The notes under the pieces are model-generated. The model had not been told where the DNA came from and did no database searches. It saw only the letters and a program-made list of their open reading frames with translations. From the NCBI GenBank assembly GCA_037903475.1, contig JBAJFG010000030.1:806001-870000 (forward strand): a stretch of 64,000 bases of DNA, in the 5' to 3' direction. Positions within the stretch are counted from its first letter, which is position 1, and each line of letters begins with the position of its first letter. Source of the stretch: Ancylostoma caninum (lineage: Eukaryota > Nematoda > Chromadorea > Rhabditida > Ancylostomatidae). This document shows, one piece after another, positions 1 to 11,200 of the stretch. The position numbers and the translations under genes are program-made.

Positions 1-487
1 TTTGGAGGTATGCTCTTCCCATGAAGTAAGCCCTTCCAAACTTTTACTAAACGCCTCTGTATTTCTTCAGATGTTATCCATCTGTAACCACTGACATTGA
101 CTTAATACTTCTTACGACACCGCCTTTCGTACTACGTGCTCTTCGTTGTGCCCTAAGCTTTGGGAATTTGGTTTTTCTTTTCAGTTTTCTTTGTGAGGTC
201 AGCTTATATACTTGCTCCCTGGTAATCATTCGAGTGGTTCATCCAAGTGAAATATAGTGTTAGAACATTTCTATACCGGGAAGCACCGGAGATGTGTATA
301 CGATTTGCTATTTCGTCTACGTGGGCTGTTTCTTTCCTTATCTCCATCTTACTCAACTTTTTCCTTGGCTTATGTGAAAATAGAGGATTGTGTGGGAGTA
401 CTCACCTCTTCTAATAACTTAATCTCTCAATACCGTCTCCGTTATTGCTTGCCTGAAATGAACTGTTACCTAACTAGCTGTTCTAGG
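1..487. other. Upstream region of the ced-2 gene
   Basis: I see no recognisable exon of another gene in this stretch. An open frame running from 257 into the first ced-2 exon adds about 77 residues that do not resemble CRK proteins. It is better read as untranslated or outron sequence, because a splice acceptor directly precedes the ATG at 488. Confidence 0.5.
477..487 (+). promoter_or_regulatory. Probable spliced-leader acceptor of ced-2
   Basis: The sequence GCTGTTCTAG followed by one G lies immediately before the ATG at 488. In nematodes such an acceptor, with no upstream donor exon needed, is the usual site for addition of a 22-nt spliced leader. It supports choosing 488 over the earlier in-frame ATG at about 257. 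This is inference from position and consensus only. Confidence 0.5.
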
Positions 488-3273
488 ATGTCGTCATCGT
501 TCGACCCTTATGACTGGGCTTCATTTTACTTTGGAAAGATGGGTCGCGAGGAAGCGGCTCGTCTACTGTCTGATGCCAATGTCTCAATTGGAACGTTTCT
601 CTTGCGTGACAGCTCAAGACCTGGTGATTATTCGCTGAGTGTGAGGTGCGTGAGTTGTTTGAAAATTTGACATTTATCTTTTGAATCAGCTTATTTTATT
701 TTCTTGTTTCTTATTCAGAGAATCGGATGAAGAGAATAAAGTACGCCATTATCTTATCGAAGAAAAACTTACTGACAGTGGTGTCAAGCAAGTGAAGGTG
801 TGATTGTCACCTCCTCTTTCTAAAGCGTTTAGTTGTGAGACCGTTTTCTTCAGATTGCCGATCACGATTTCATGGATATTCCTACATTGCTAAATCATTT
901 CAAGATACATATTTTGGATAAAACTTCGCTAACTGTTCCCTATCGAAAAGGACAAATTGAGCAGGCTAGTTTATCTACTTAGGTTAAGTTTTTGAATATT
1001 TATTTTCATTTATTCAAATTTAAGATTTTTCGAGAACCTTGTTATTATCCTATACTTTATTTCCAACATTCCTGTCGCCCATTTTCCTTTCCCGCCTTTT
1101 TTCTTGTTTCCCACTCCCCCCCCCCCCCACTCTCTCTCTGCCAGCTCTGATTCTTGTAGGGGTGAGGGTTCAAGAGAAGAGATTGCATGTTGAGCTTTTG
1201 CAGAACAGATTACATCTGACTGCCTCTCCATTATCTGTTATTCAGCAACTAAGTCATTTTGATATCCTTTGAATTGTACTAGTCACATTGTCCTTTCAAG
1301 GGCTATTGTTAGTACCCCTGTTATTTCTGCTGTTTCAGGTGATCGGATTGTACCGATTTGAAGGTGAGCGCGACACCGACCTACCTTTTGAAGCTGGAGA
1401 GTTGCTGGAGATTATCGGAAAACCGGAAGCAGAATGGTGGCAGGCAAGAAACGCTTTAAATGCGACGGGTCTTGTGCCAGCCATCTATGTTCGTCCGGTG
1501 CGTTTTTAACTCAGAGATTTGCATGGGTTATTATTTCGTTAGTTGTAAGCCCTCTGACTAATCCTAGTAGTAATTGAGGCCGCGAACTAACAAATTTTAT
1601 TCGCCTGTACTCATTTGGATCAGAACCAATCCAGTTCTTGAAGTTGTTCCAGATGTTTCGTGGAAACTGCCGTGTTCTATCTAGGTTTTCGATTTGCACA
1701 TCGTTTCATTCAGGTTGATGAAGCGAATGATCGTCATTTGAAAGGTCAGAGCCAGTCGTCACTGGGCAGCTCTGTAGGCGAGGAACGATTCAGCGGCATT
1801 TCAACGAATAGCGATCCGATTGAGGATCGTTACGAGGTTGGTTTTTCCAATAAACGGGAGAGTTTTTAAAGAACAGGGGGTGAGGTACTCACTTATGACT
1901 CGAATTTGTCTTTCTATCCTCACCGAGAAGCGGAAAAATAACAACCACATGCTTCAAAATTCCATTACATTCGTTAATTGCTTGCACACATGAGTGTGGT
2001 TTATGTTATCATGTAACTCCATGACCATAAAAAAAGCTCCACCACGTAGTGTATTTTACGAGGGAAAGTAGTGGGAGAGACGTTATGGAGAAACGGAACG
2101 CGGGAAAGTGCGCAAGAGTAAGAAATGGTGAGAATGGCAGACACAATTACTCAGACTACTTCTACTGTTTACTATAGAATACTCTGTAAATTACCTCTCC
2201 GAACCACCATGCACATTTTCCTTGGATTTGGAGCAGTTTCACATTTGTTTCACCCCTGCTTGAGCTTGATTTTGTTATTTTTATGTTGTTTGCACACATT
2301 TTGAGGGTTGGAGTAAGGCTAGCCAAAGGGTAACCGCATTAGCAGATCCAGCTACAATCATAGCTAATATTTTTCAGTACTTCTGCAAGATCCAATTTCT
2401 GCTGTGAGCAAGGCCGATTTCGCTTTTCAGAAATTCAAATCTATGTTAATTTCCATTAGTTTCGCTTCCTTTTATTAACAGTGGTCATGTGCTCTTAATT
2501 TACTGATAGCAAACTTTATGTGAAAGTACCATGTTTCTGTGCACATGTGATTGAATGGTAGCATTACTACGTCCCTTACGAGAAGGTCACCCTAATTTGT
2601 TGCACCTCTAATGTCATTCCGAGTGTACCGGTACGTAATGAGTGCATTAGCTTTTTTTTTAAAGATCTTCAGTGTGAAGAACGCTTGCGGACACTTCTTG
2701 TATTGAAACTGTGATTGCCAAACTGAAAAAAAAGTTGGGGAAAAATCGTAAATGTATATTTCAGCCACCTCTTCCGGCAGTTGCAAAAGCTATATACGAT
2801 CGACTGCCTAATGCATACGATCCAACGCAGCTGAAATTGAAGGTAATTTTCATTGTCAAGATTTCCTTGTTATTCTGTTTTCCTTAATTTTTTTCTGCCC
2901 CCTTTTGCATTCAGATCTTTTTTGTAGTGAATTTATACATCTATAGGAAACTCCAAACATACGTAGACAAGAGTCGAGATCGCGGCGCGGCTCTCATGGG
3001 CAGAGACGCACGCGCACACTATGCTGAGCTCCTGTGACTCTGCCCAAGAGAGCCGCGCCGCGGTCCTGACTCTAGACTGCGTCCGTTTGGAGTTCTGTGT
3101 ATGTCTATAGCCAAGTTATGATTTCTATATTTGTTCCGCTCTCGCTTCAGAAAGGTCAGATGATCAGAATCACAAAGAAGCTGACAAATGGCATGTATGA
3201 AGGCGAATTGGACGGACGAGTTGGCATTGTTCCGTTCACATATGTGCGCTTCGCGAAAGCAGAGGCAGTTTAG
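488..3273 (+). CDS. ced-2: CED-2/CRK-family SH2-SH3-SH3 adaptor, complete, seven exons
   Basis: Exons: 488-645, 719-797, 854-964, 1339-1497, 1714-1836, 2765-2842, 3151-3273 (stop TAG). All phases agree and give 276 residues, close to the length of nematode CED-2. Order: SH2 at about residues 8-108 with the phosphotyrosine-binding FLLRDS motif (Arg40); first SH3 at about 117-169 with ERDTDLPFEAGE and the WW pair of EAEWWQARN; a polar linker; second SH3 at about 211-274 ending GRVGIVPFTYVRF. The second SH3 has NGMYEG where a Trp would normally stand, as expected of the atypical C-terminal CRK SH3. CRK adaptors link phosphotyrosine signals to DOCK180-type Rac activators (CED-5/CED-12) in corpse engulfment and cell migration in the cytoplasm. 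The third intron begins with GC rather than GT. No operon partner is seen upstream. Confidence 0.93.
965..966 (+). other. Non-canonical GC splice donor in ced-2
   Basis: The exon must end at 964 (…ATT GAG CAG) to join the SH3 exon at 1339 in phase. The intron then starts GCTAGT. Reading on to the nearest GT donor (983) puts an in-frame TAG into the exon, so the GC donor is the consistent solution. GC-AG introns are a known minor class in nematodes. Confidence 0.65.
2941..3110. repeat. 170-bp fold-back (palindromic) element in ced-2 intron 6
   Basis: The left arm (CTATAGGAAACTCCAAAC…) and right arm (…GTTTGGAGTTCTGTG…CTATAG) are inverted copies, including a GC-rich core GCGGCGCGGCTCTC paired with GAGAGCCGCGCCGCGG. 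The core recurs at 19653-19767, so this is a dispersed family. When ced-2 is transcribed the arms can pair into a long hairpin. Confidence 0.8.
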
Positions 3274-4629
3274 AGTGATGGTGCTAGTTGAGCAATCAGC
3301 GCTATATTACAGTTTCCACACATATCCTTATTCGATCTGATCCTCCCTGTAGAGTTAGTTATTTTCTGATTTGCTATTATCTTTGCATTAGAGGCAGCAT
3401 CATTTCTCAGGCGAACGGCAAAATTAACGAAAAGTATGAATACTGGTGTGATTTTTCAAATTGATTGCGGGTTACTGAAAATTTCAAGCCTTTGCTTTTC
3501 ATCATACTCCAGCTTCTTTTTCCGAAAGTTTGTGTGGAGTTCTATGGGGATTTTCGTACATCAAATCAACCAACTTATATGTATACGTTCCGTCACTTGA
3601 ATTGCTCAGTCTGACTTCGTTTTAAATTCTTTTATTCAGTACTAAATTTACTGATAGTCTTTATTGTACCACCGGTATTTACGGGCTAATTAAGTATATA
3701 CATGTGCGGTTCCAGAAAAAGCGTGGAGGGGTGGAGATTTTGTTTAAGCTTATACCATATTTTCATTGCTGTGTTTAAATAGCTATTTTCAATTCCAGTT
3801 CTTAACCATTTTCTGAAGACTTTCATTGTACTCCTTGCCACGTGGGTCTATTTTATTGGCAGAGTCCCTAATCTTTTCTATACCCCCACCCCCTCCTCCC
3901 TGCCTTCCTCCATCCCTAGTTAGCGACCGCCAGCTGTGCTGAGCGAGGAAAAACATCTTCAGATTGGTCTAATAATGGGGAAATTATGAGTAGCGATAAG
4001 CTTTACGGACTTCAGATGCTTGTTTTTATAACAGTGAAACCTTGTATTTCTTATGAAAAGATATGTTGACAACACGAAGCGGTCACTTTTGTGGAAAGAT
4101 CAAACACACAAATTCCATTTTTCTGATTTTTCTAATGGATGTGCTCTCCCAATTCAGAAATGCATTGCTATTTGTTGTGAGGTTCCAATCAGCGAAATTA
4201 AGTGTCATAGTTCCTTTTTTGGATCGAAGTCGGAGAGAAAGAGTTTTATAGAGCGCTCCGGAGTGGGTCCATCTTCGAGATTACCGGAGCAAATGATCAT
4301 TTGGTTCTCAGCATGTCTAACCCTCCTTTGCAGGCCCTGCTTAGGTTAAAATCCACAAAAAGTCTCTGGCCTTGTAGCTTTGTACAGATGCTGTCTCTAA
4401 TAAGACCCCTACAGTGTATTTTCTCAAGCCATAATTCTTGTACTACTTTGTGCATTAATGTTCAGAGAATAGCGCTCTACCGAAATAGGACGTATGTTCT
4501 TCTAGGTGGCTTGCACTAATAATACGTGCCCTATAAATATTATATAGCAGCTATTGGTCGAAACGAATATAAATTAGCTTTAGTAGCTTGGTGTGCATGT
4601 GTGTAATTGAGTAGAAATGTCCAATTATA

Positions 4630-5170
4630 CAGGGGGGGCCATAAGTTATTGTACAACGTTTGCTCATTTATTTCTCCACCAGCAACACATGGATTATCCT
4701 GCTCTTTTCGCTGCCGAATAGAGCAGGGATCAAAGTATCTTACAGTTAAAACCCGGTTTCCCGGGAGAGTTTTGCTTTGGAGCAGTTGGACTTAGAACAG
4801 GTTTTTGAAAAAAGCGGGTTGATGTGGAAATTTTTTACGAAAAATCCACCAAATCTCTAAAGTGGGGTGTACTGCTTAGATGCATCTTAAAGAGCAAAGA
4901 ATGCTCTTTCTAAAAATATCAAACTGTTTTTGTGGCTGTTTTGCTCGGAAATTGCGGGCAGAGTTAGTGCATTTTGCGGCACCGAAAGTCTGCAATGAAT
5001 GTTTCCGATAAACTTTTTTCGTTATCTTGGAAGTATCCAGGAGGTTTTTGTGATCAAAAGATAGAGCAAATCCAGCTCTATTAAACAGTGCCTAGTGCGG
5101 CAAAAAATATTTTACTACTGCGGAGAAATGGGCCAGCAAACGTTGTACAATAACTTATGGCCCCCCCCTG
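4630..5170. mobile_element. 541-bp TA-flanked inverted-repeat element (Tc1/mariner-like, non-coding)
   Basis: The ends are CAGGGGGGGCCATAAGTTAT… and its inverted copy …ATAACTTATGGCCCCCCCCTG. The terminal repeat continues through TTGTACAACGTTTGCT for about 36 bp. TA stands directly outside both ends (4628-4629 and 5171-5172), the target duplication of Tc1/mariner elements. No transposase-like reading frame is visible inside, so it is probably a non-autonomous derivative. Confidence 0.85.
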
Positions 5171-6852
5171 TATATGCTGTTTGGTGTACTTTCGCTTATC
5201 ATGCTAGCGGTTGCAAATTCTGATCAAAACAAATGAACACATTCCCGTGCTAGAGAATTTTATAGCTGTACTTTTTCCTAATTACCAGGGAGTTCATGGA
5301 GGTTGGATTTGTCGTAAACATCTTCTGCAAGAAGTGGAGCTTGACGCTGTTTAAGATTGTATTTTGCATCGTGCAAATCTACTGTTGTATTTATGCCATA
5401 GTTCCATAATTCAGAATAAGTTCTACTTTCTGCGCCATGAATTTCATCATGTACTGTTCTGATATTCAGAAAATTCCTTATCCTCCATCACTTGTACGTC
5501 CAAATCATCACTTGTTTGTGCCTCATGTTAATTGCCGAATTTCACGAGTGAGCAGTTCTCTATATGCTTTACTTGTAAACCGTTGCTGTATATATGCATA
5601 AAGCTTATTAGTTTTGTAAATTAAGCTGAGAAAGATGTGCGAGACATGTTCATATCGATTTGTTGTGATTTTTAATTGTATGAGGTATGTTTTGCAAGAG
5701 CTTAGGGGAAAACTGCACGAATTTTTTAAGAAAGGCTTGAGATGATGTCAGATGAGTTGAACTGAATTTGACTTAGATCTTCCATTGGTTTCCTTCCCGT
5801 TCAGCACATATATATGGAAGGAAAGGTGCATCTCTTCAAAAAAAAAATTGAGTTTCCTTAGAGCCCAGAGAAAAAGTAGTTTGGTTGCTCCGAGGAGAGT
5901 TATGGGGCGATTATACAGAAATGGTAATATATACTAGCACTGTGGAAGTGTTGTTCTTGTAGCATGGTAGGTTAGATTGAACGTCAGGTGATCGCAAGAC
6001 GATAAGCAGAAATCCCTAGAGTGTGACATGCGAGTACTTTGAAGAATTAGACAAATCCATCATCACATTGACATTGAGTGTGTCCGTTTTTTAACAGGCC
6101 GTTGGGTGGTTTAGTGGTGGATGTATGAGTGAAACAGTGAACGGAAGAGAGAGGAAGAAAGAAAGACTTGTTGATAGAGTAAATTGTGCTGCGGAGCGTT
6201 GAACAAGCCCTGGGATCATCGAAAGCCGATGGTAATGGTTGAGACGGATTATAAGATGGCTTGAATATGAAAATACATGGAATTGTATTAGAAACAGCAT
6301 CCATGTAAACTTACCGTTAAGAGGTTGTAGGAGAGCAGATGTGCATCCCTCAAAGACTCCCAGAATGGTTTTTCGTAACTATGGACAAAATTGACCAATT
6401 TACTAGAGCTCTTGATAACCTATTCTAGTAAGAACAACTGCAAGCTTCAAACTATAAACTAGAGCTCATTATGATCAGAAATCTGGAATTAAAAAAGAAA
6501 AGACCACATTCCATTAGACAGATGAGGTCACATTCTGGAAAACTAGAGGGAGCATCATCCATGAATAATCGTTTTCTGATAAATGAATGATTTTTCACGT
6601 GTGAGTGCTTCCAGAGCTTGAATCTTTGACTGACTAGAATATCGATTCTTATTCTTCTTCGGATTAAATATCATGACTTATAATGTCACGTGTGTGTGTG
6701 GGTGTGTGTGAAACGAAATTCCCTGATTGGTCAGTGATGGTGATTGCGGGGTCAACAAGATGATAGGGACGGGTATGGTGAGGTTCAAAGAATGAAGAGA
6801 AGCTCTAAAGGATGGGAAAGTGGAGAGCGGTGAGTGCATCGAGTTGCAGTGG

Positions 6853-7516
6853 GTGTGCGGACACCACAAGGTGGAGAATACCTAGAGACAGGTCCAGCGG
6901 TGTGATAATGGTGCGCCGGCGTCCAAAAGTGGGGAAACGCCTGGAGTCGGGTCCAACGGTGTGATAAGGGTGCGCCGGCGTCCAAAAGTGGGGAAACGCC
7001 TGGAGTCGGGTCCAACGGTGTGATAAGGATGCGCCGACGTCCAAAAGTGGGGAAACGCCTAGAGTCGGGTCCAACGGTGTGATAAGGATGCGCCGGCGTC
7101 CAAAAGTGGGGAAACGCCTGGAGTCGGGTCCAACGTTGTGATAAGGATGCGCCGGCGTCCAAAAGTGGGGAAACGCCTGGAGTTGGGTCCAACGGTGTGA
7201 TAAGGATGCGCCGACGTCCAAAAGTGGGGAAACGCCTAGAGTCGGGTCCGACGGTGTGATAAGGATGCGCCGGCGTCCAAAAGTGGGGAAACGCCTGGAG
7301 TCGGGTCCAACGGTGTGATAAGGGTGCGCCGACGTCCAAAAGTGGGGAAACGCCTGGAGTTGGGTCCAACGGTGTGATAAGGATGCGCCGGCGTCCAAAA
7401 GTGGGGAAACGCCTAGAGTCGGGTCCAACGGTGTGATAAGGATGCGCCGGCGTCCAGAAGTGGGGAAACGCCTGGAGTCGGGTCCAACGGTGTGATAAGG
7501 ATGCGCCGGCGTCCAC
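6853..7516. repeat. 59-bp minisatellite, about 11 units
   Basis: The unit contains CGCCGGCGTCCAAAAGTGGG, then GAAACGCCTGGAGTCGGGTC and CAACGGTGTGATAAGGATG. Most copies differ by one to three bases; the first unit is degenerate. Since 59 is not a multiple of three and the unit lacks stops on the minus strand, long minus-strand reading frames arise that are artefacts of the repeat. The same unit occurs in the opposite orientation at about 34560-34945. Confidence 0.95.
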
Positions 7517-8208
7517 GTGTAATATGAATTCGCTAGGCGGGCCTATTTCTGTATGAGCGGTACGCTTACCCTGTTTCTGCGGACCCTCCTACCTAAATCA
7601 CCTAGATGTACATTGTTTCCGTGTTCTCTTCCCATTCCGTCTGTGTCTGAATAAACCACTCCTTCCTTTCTGTTTATATACACCGGTGGACCCTTATCAC
7701 TTGAACTACCACAACAACCAGTTGAGCCTAAATCATTTCAAGATAACATTTACACTGAATTGGTTACACTCAATTATTCACGGCCACTAACTTCGCTCAT
7801 ATGGGAGAACATAATTTCGTTCTACGGGGGAAGCTACCACCTACGGGATAAAGGGCTTCTCAGGAAAGCGATAGAAGTGCGTGGAAGGAATGAGAATTTA
7901 TCAATCCACTGACACTTTTGTGTTTGCTTTCAACGTGCAGTATGCGAGCGAAGCGAGCATCAATAGAAGTCTGGAAGTCCGGCGTTAGCCGGACGGCCAG
8001 ACTAGTTATATAATAGCTTGTGTTTATGGCTGTATTTTGGAGGTAGTAGCGAACATCCGAAACTGACTGAGATGACCAGTGAGCAAATTTTCAGGATTCT
8101 CGCTATTTGGAACACCATCGCGGGTTATGTTGTCTAGGCTGCAATTTTGCCTCGAATATTCATATCCTCTAATTACTGAGGCAGTCACATTGACTACACT
8201 TTGCAGAA

Positions 8209-8226
8209 ATGCGATTATCTCGTTGA
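8209..8226 (+). other. Short upstream reading frame before set-23
   Basis: ATG CGA TTA TCT CGT TGA lies three bases after a good acceptor (ACTTTGCAG, ending 8206) and 21 bases before the chosen set-23 ATG, in the same frame. If the acceptor is the spliced-leader site, the mRNA begins with this five-codon frame. Confidence 0.35.
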
Positions 8227-8247
8227 GGAACCAACAAGAAAGTGACC

Positions 8248-11200
8248 ATGAACTTCCAATATGTCCCGACGAGCGTGCCTGGCCCAAACTGTGACCCAGC
8301 TGCGTGGGAGCTTCTGGTTGGTTGTGAATGTACCAGCGAATGCTCAGCGGAACAGAAATGCGCGTGTTTACTTGGAGCAGAAGTAATTGCTTCTTCAATT
8401 TTTGTGAGCACGTTTTTTTTTTGTTAGCACCATTAGCTACTTCAGGACAACTACACCAGTGATGGGTTATTGCTGGATAAACCAAGTGGCGCTCCAATCC
8501 TTGAATGTCATAGTGAATGTTCATGCTCAACGTCGGATGCACCATGCAGAAATCGCGTGGTACAGTGTGGAGTGAAAGTGGCATTAGAAGTGAGTTCCTC
8601 TACATAATTTATTTAGCCTTGATCATGTACGACTATAAATATGTGGGTTTCGTTCTTGGTGGCGTGGTGTCGCCCATTCTGACACTTTCCATCGGGAATT
8701 TGACAATTTTTACAAAAGTTGGAGACAGTTATGTAAATTTTTTTTTCCTAAAATTCACGCGACGACTGGTGGCAGCCTGTTAGCTCCTCTGTGTAATACA
8801 ATACTGGGCTAGTGCACCCTTTTTTGTTGATTTTTATTCGTCATTAGTGATGCCCTTTCCTTTTTTGTTGCTGGAGTTAGTCGGGATGATGATCCGTTCT
8901 ATTCCACGCCTACTCATTTTTGAAATGAACTTACCATCATGGTAAAGAAACCAGGTTATTATGTAGGACCTGCCGACTTTTCAAGTATCATAGAAAGTGT
9001 AATGCGGCACATCTGCTTAGAACGTCATTATCTTGCAAATATTTTTGCGCTAAAATTCATGTGCTCGGTGATTGCCGGACAACAAGTTTTTTTTCTTGAG
9101 AGAGAGAGAGAGAAAGAGAAAGGTGGAGGGGCGCTATTGAAGATTTCGTAAATTCTGCCTTCCTCCTTTCATACCTGATGTCATTTTTTATTGGAAAAAA
9201 GGACAACGTTCCAAAAGAAGCGCAAAAACAGCAACAAAAACAACTTCAACAACTTTAAAACAACTTAATCTGTTTCAAACGCGGTTATATTTGGAAATTT
9301 ATGCATATTTCCTGCTTTTCTTGCCACGCTCTCCAACTGCTGCGCACTTTCGCGCGTTCTTTTTCTGTCTGGTTTCTGTACCTGTCGCCCCAGTGGAACC
9401 CACTATATGAAGCAAATTCGCGTGAATTTCATTACTCGGAATATTTTATGCGGAGAGAGTGAAAAAATACCGATGGAGCTGTTTGCCTGTAACTCACTTC
9501 ATTCACAGCTATTTTACGCATTGTTGTGCTTCTAATACTTTTCTTCTTGGTTTCTTATTCGACTTGCAATGAATGGCGCCCAGTTGTTCCTCCAATTCAG
9601 GTATATAAGTGCTCTGACGACAAAGGCTTCGGTGTTCGAGCGGCTGAAGAGATTCCAGCACGTGTTTTCGTGTGTGAATATGCTGGTGAAGTTCTCGATA
9701 AGGATGAAGTGGAAAAGCGTGCCGTTTCTGAACACTATCATAACTACACCCTGACAGTACGAGAACATGGAGAAGGTATGTGCGGATGTATAGTGGAGTC
9801 GTTTTGACAGTGCGTTTTCCGCGACATCGGCTCCCTGGCATTGGAGCACGCAGCACGGTCGGTCAGAAAGTTGACTTATGATTCATCTAGTATCTTTGAA
9901 GAGTTTTGTAGCTTGTTTCTCCTTATATTGTTCTTTCTCAGCTCTTAGAACAAATGAAGAAGGGAACAGACGATAAAACCCGTCAAGGAAGCAGGATCCA
10001 TCGTGGGTCAACTGTTTGACCAACCGCACTGCGTGCTCCAATGCCAGCGGGCCGCTACCGCGGACAACGCACTGTCAAAACGACTCCACTATACATGCAG
10101 TGAGCATCGATGGCGGTATCCTATTATCCGCGGCATCGAGAAGAGGGGGGGGGGGGAGTTCTATGGCGCGATTCTTCAGGTGGCACTATAGAAAGTATGA
10201 GTCTTGGGCGCGCTGCTACCACCCCATTATGGTCATGCGTCGCAGTTTGCCTGGATCTGCCTGAAGGTGCAACTCATCCACCTTTTCGCCATTATCCTAC
10301 CGTGGAAGAGAGCGTACTATAGAGTTGCAGATACCTCTACATAAAAAACCCCTGAAATTAGGTTTCTCTTCTGTATGCCCCACACTTCTATATGGAATTG
10401 ATCGGGTTTTGAAGAAACTAGTCTTAACATTGATCGACTTACCTTCAGGTGTTCAACTTTAATAGGATTCATTCCTAGCACCTCTGAAATGTTCAAGAAC
10501 TTCAGGAAGCCACAAGTTTGGACAATTCAATTATTCAGCAGTTTGAAAAATCTACATATTAGAAGTATTTGTTTGCATGTTCCAGAAAGCTTCTTAGTCT
10601 AACAGACTAGTGGCCCCGTAAGCCACGTTATTGTGCTACTTTCCGTAGTGTGACAGTATTGACCCGTTGTGGTTTTTCGTGCGCGCCAACAGGTTGTGTG
10701 AGATTCACACCCTCAACTCGAGCTACACTATCTTACAACTGTATGTGTATATCTACATATAACATTATTCAGTCGAAAAAGAGCACATAGCGTAGCGAAT
10801 GAGAGAAGAGAACTCACAGAATCCGTGAATCAATTTGTTTTGTTGTTTCTATCTCTGTCTTTCGCGAGCAGCGAGCATACCAAGGACAGCGTGAAATACA
10901 GAACACAACTGCTTTTGTATTGTACAAACCACTCGGTCAATAACTCAGTAAGCCAATCATACAAACACACCCTCAGCATCACCACTGTATGTGACTATCC
11001 CATCCTTCTAGTTCAAACCAAACTCATTCTAAAAACTTTATACTTTCCCAAAGTTTTGAACAAAAACTGAAAACAAATTATTGTGAAAAGAGAATAAGCA
11101 TCCCGATCGCTTATTTCCACCAATCTTCTTGGTCATTACTCACCGATATTCACCGACACGACGTGGCTCATTTATACTAAACCAAAAAAGTTCTAAGTGA

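Larger units (their letters stand above)
3274..8247. other. Intergenic region between ced-2 and set-23
   Basis: It holds the ced-2 3' untranslated region and two repeats listed separately (4630-5170 and 6853-7516). I see no coding exon. The short GT-rich run at 6690-6710 and poly-T tracts are low complexity. The stretch 7920-8000 (GCGAGCGAAGCGAGCAT, then GTCTGGAAGTCCGGC) recurs in inverted orientation at about 33995-34062. Confidence 0.6.

Noticed and set aside
257..487. N-terminal extension of ced-2 from an upstream ATG
   Set aside because: The extra residues do not look like a CRK protein, and a splice acceptor sits right before the ATG at 488.
6785..7516. 243-codon minus-strand frame (and the overlapping 207-codon frame)
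   Set aside because: It is a read-through of the 59-bp minisatellite in every frame, with a 59-residue repeat and no domain.
8024..8584. 186-codon minus-strand frame
   Set aside because: It lies antisense to the pre-SET exons of set-23, whose plus-strand translation is clearly the real one.
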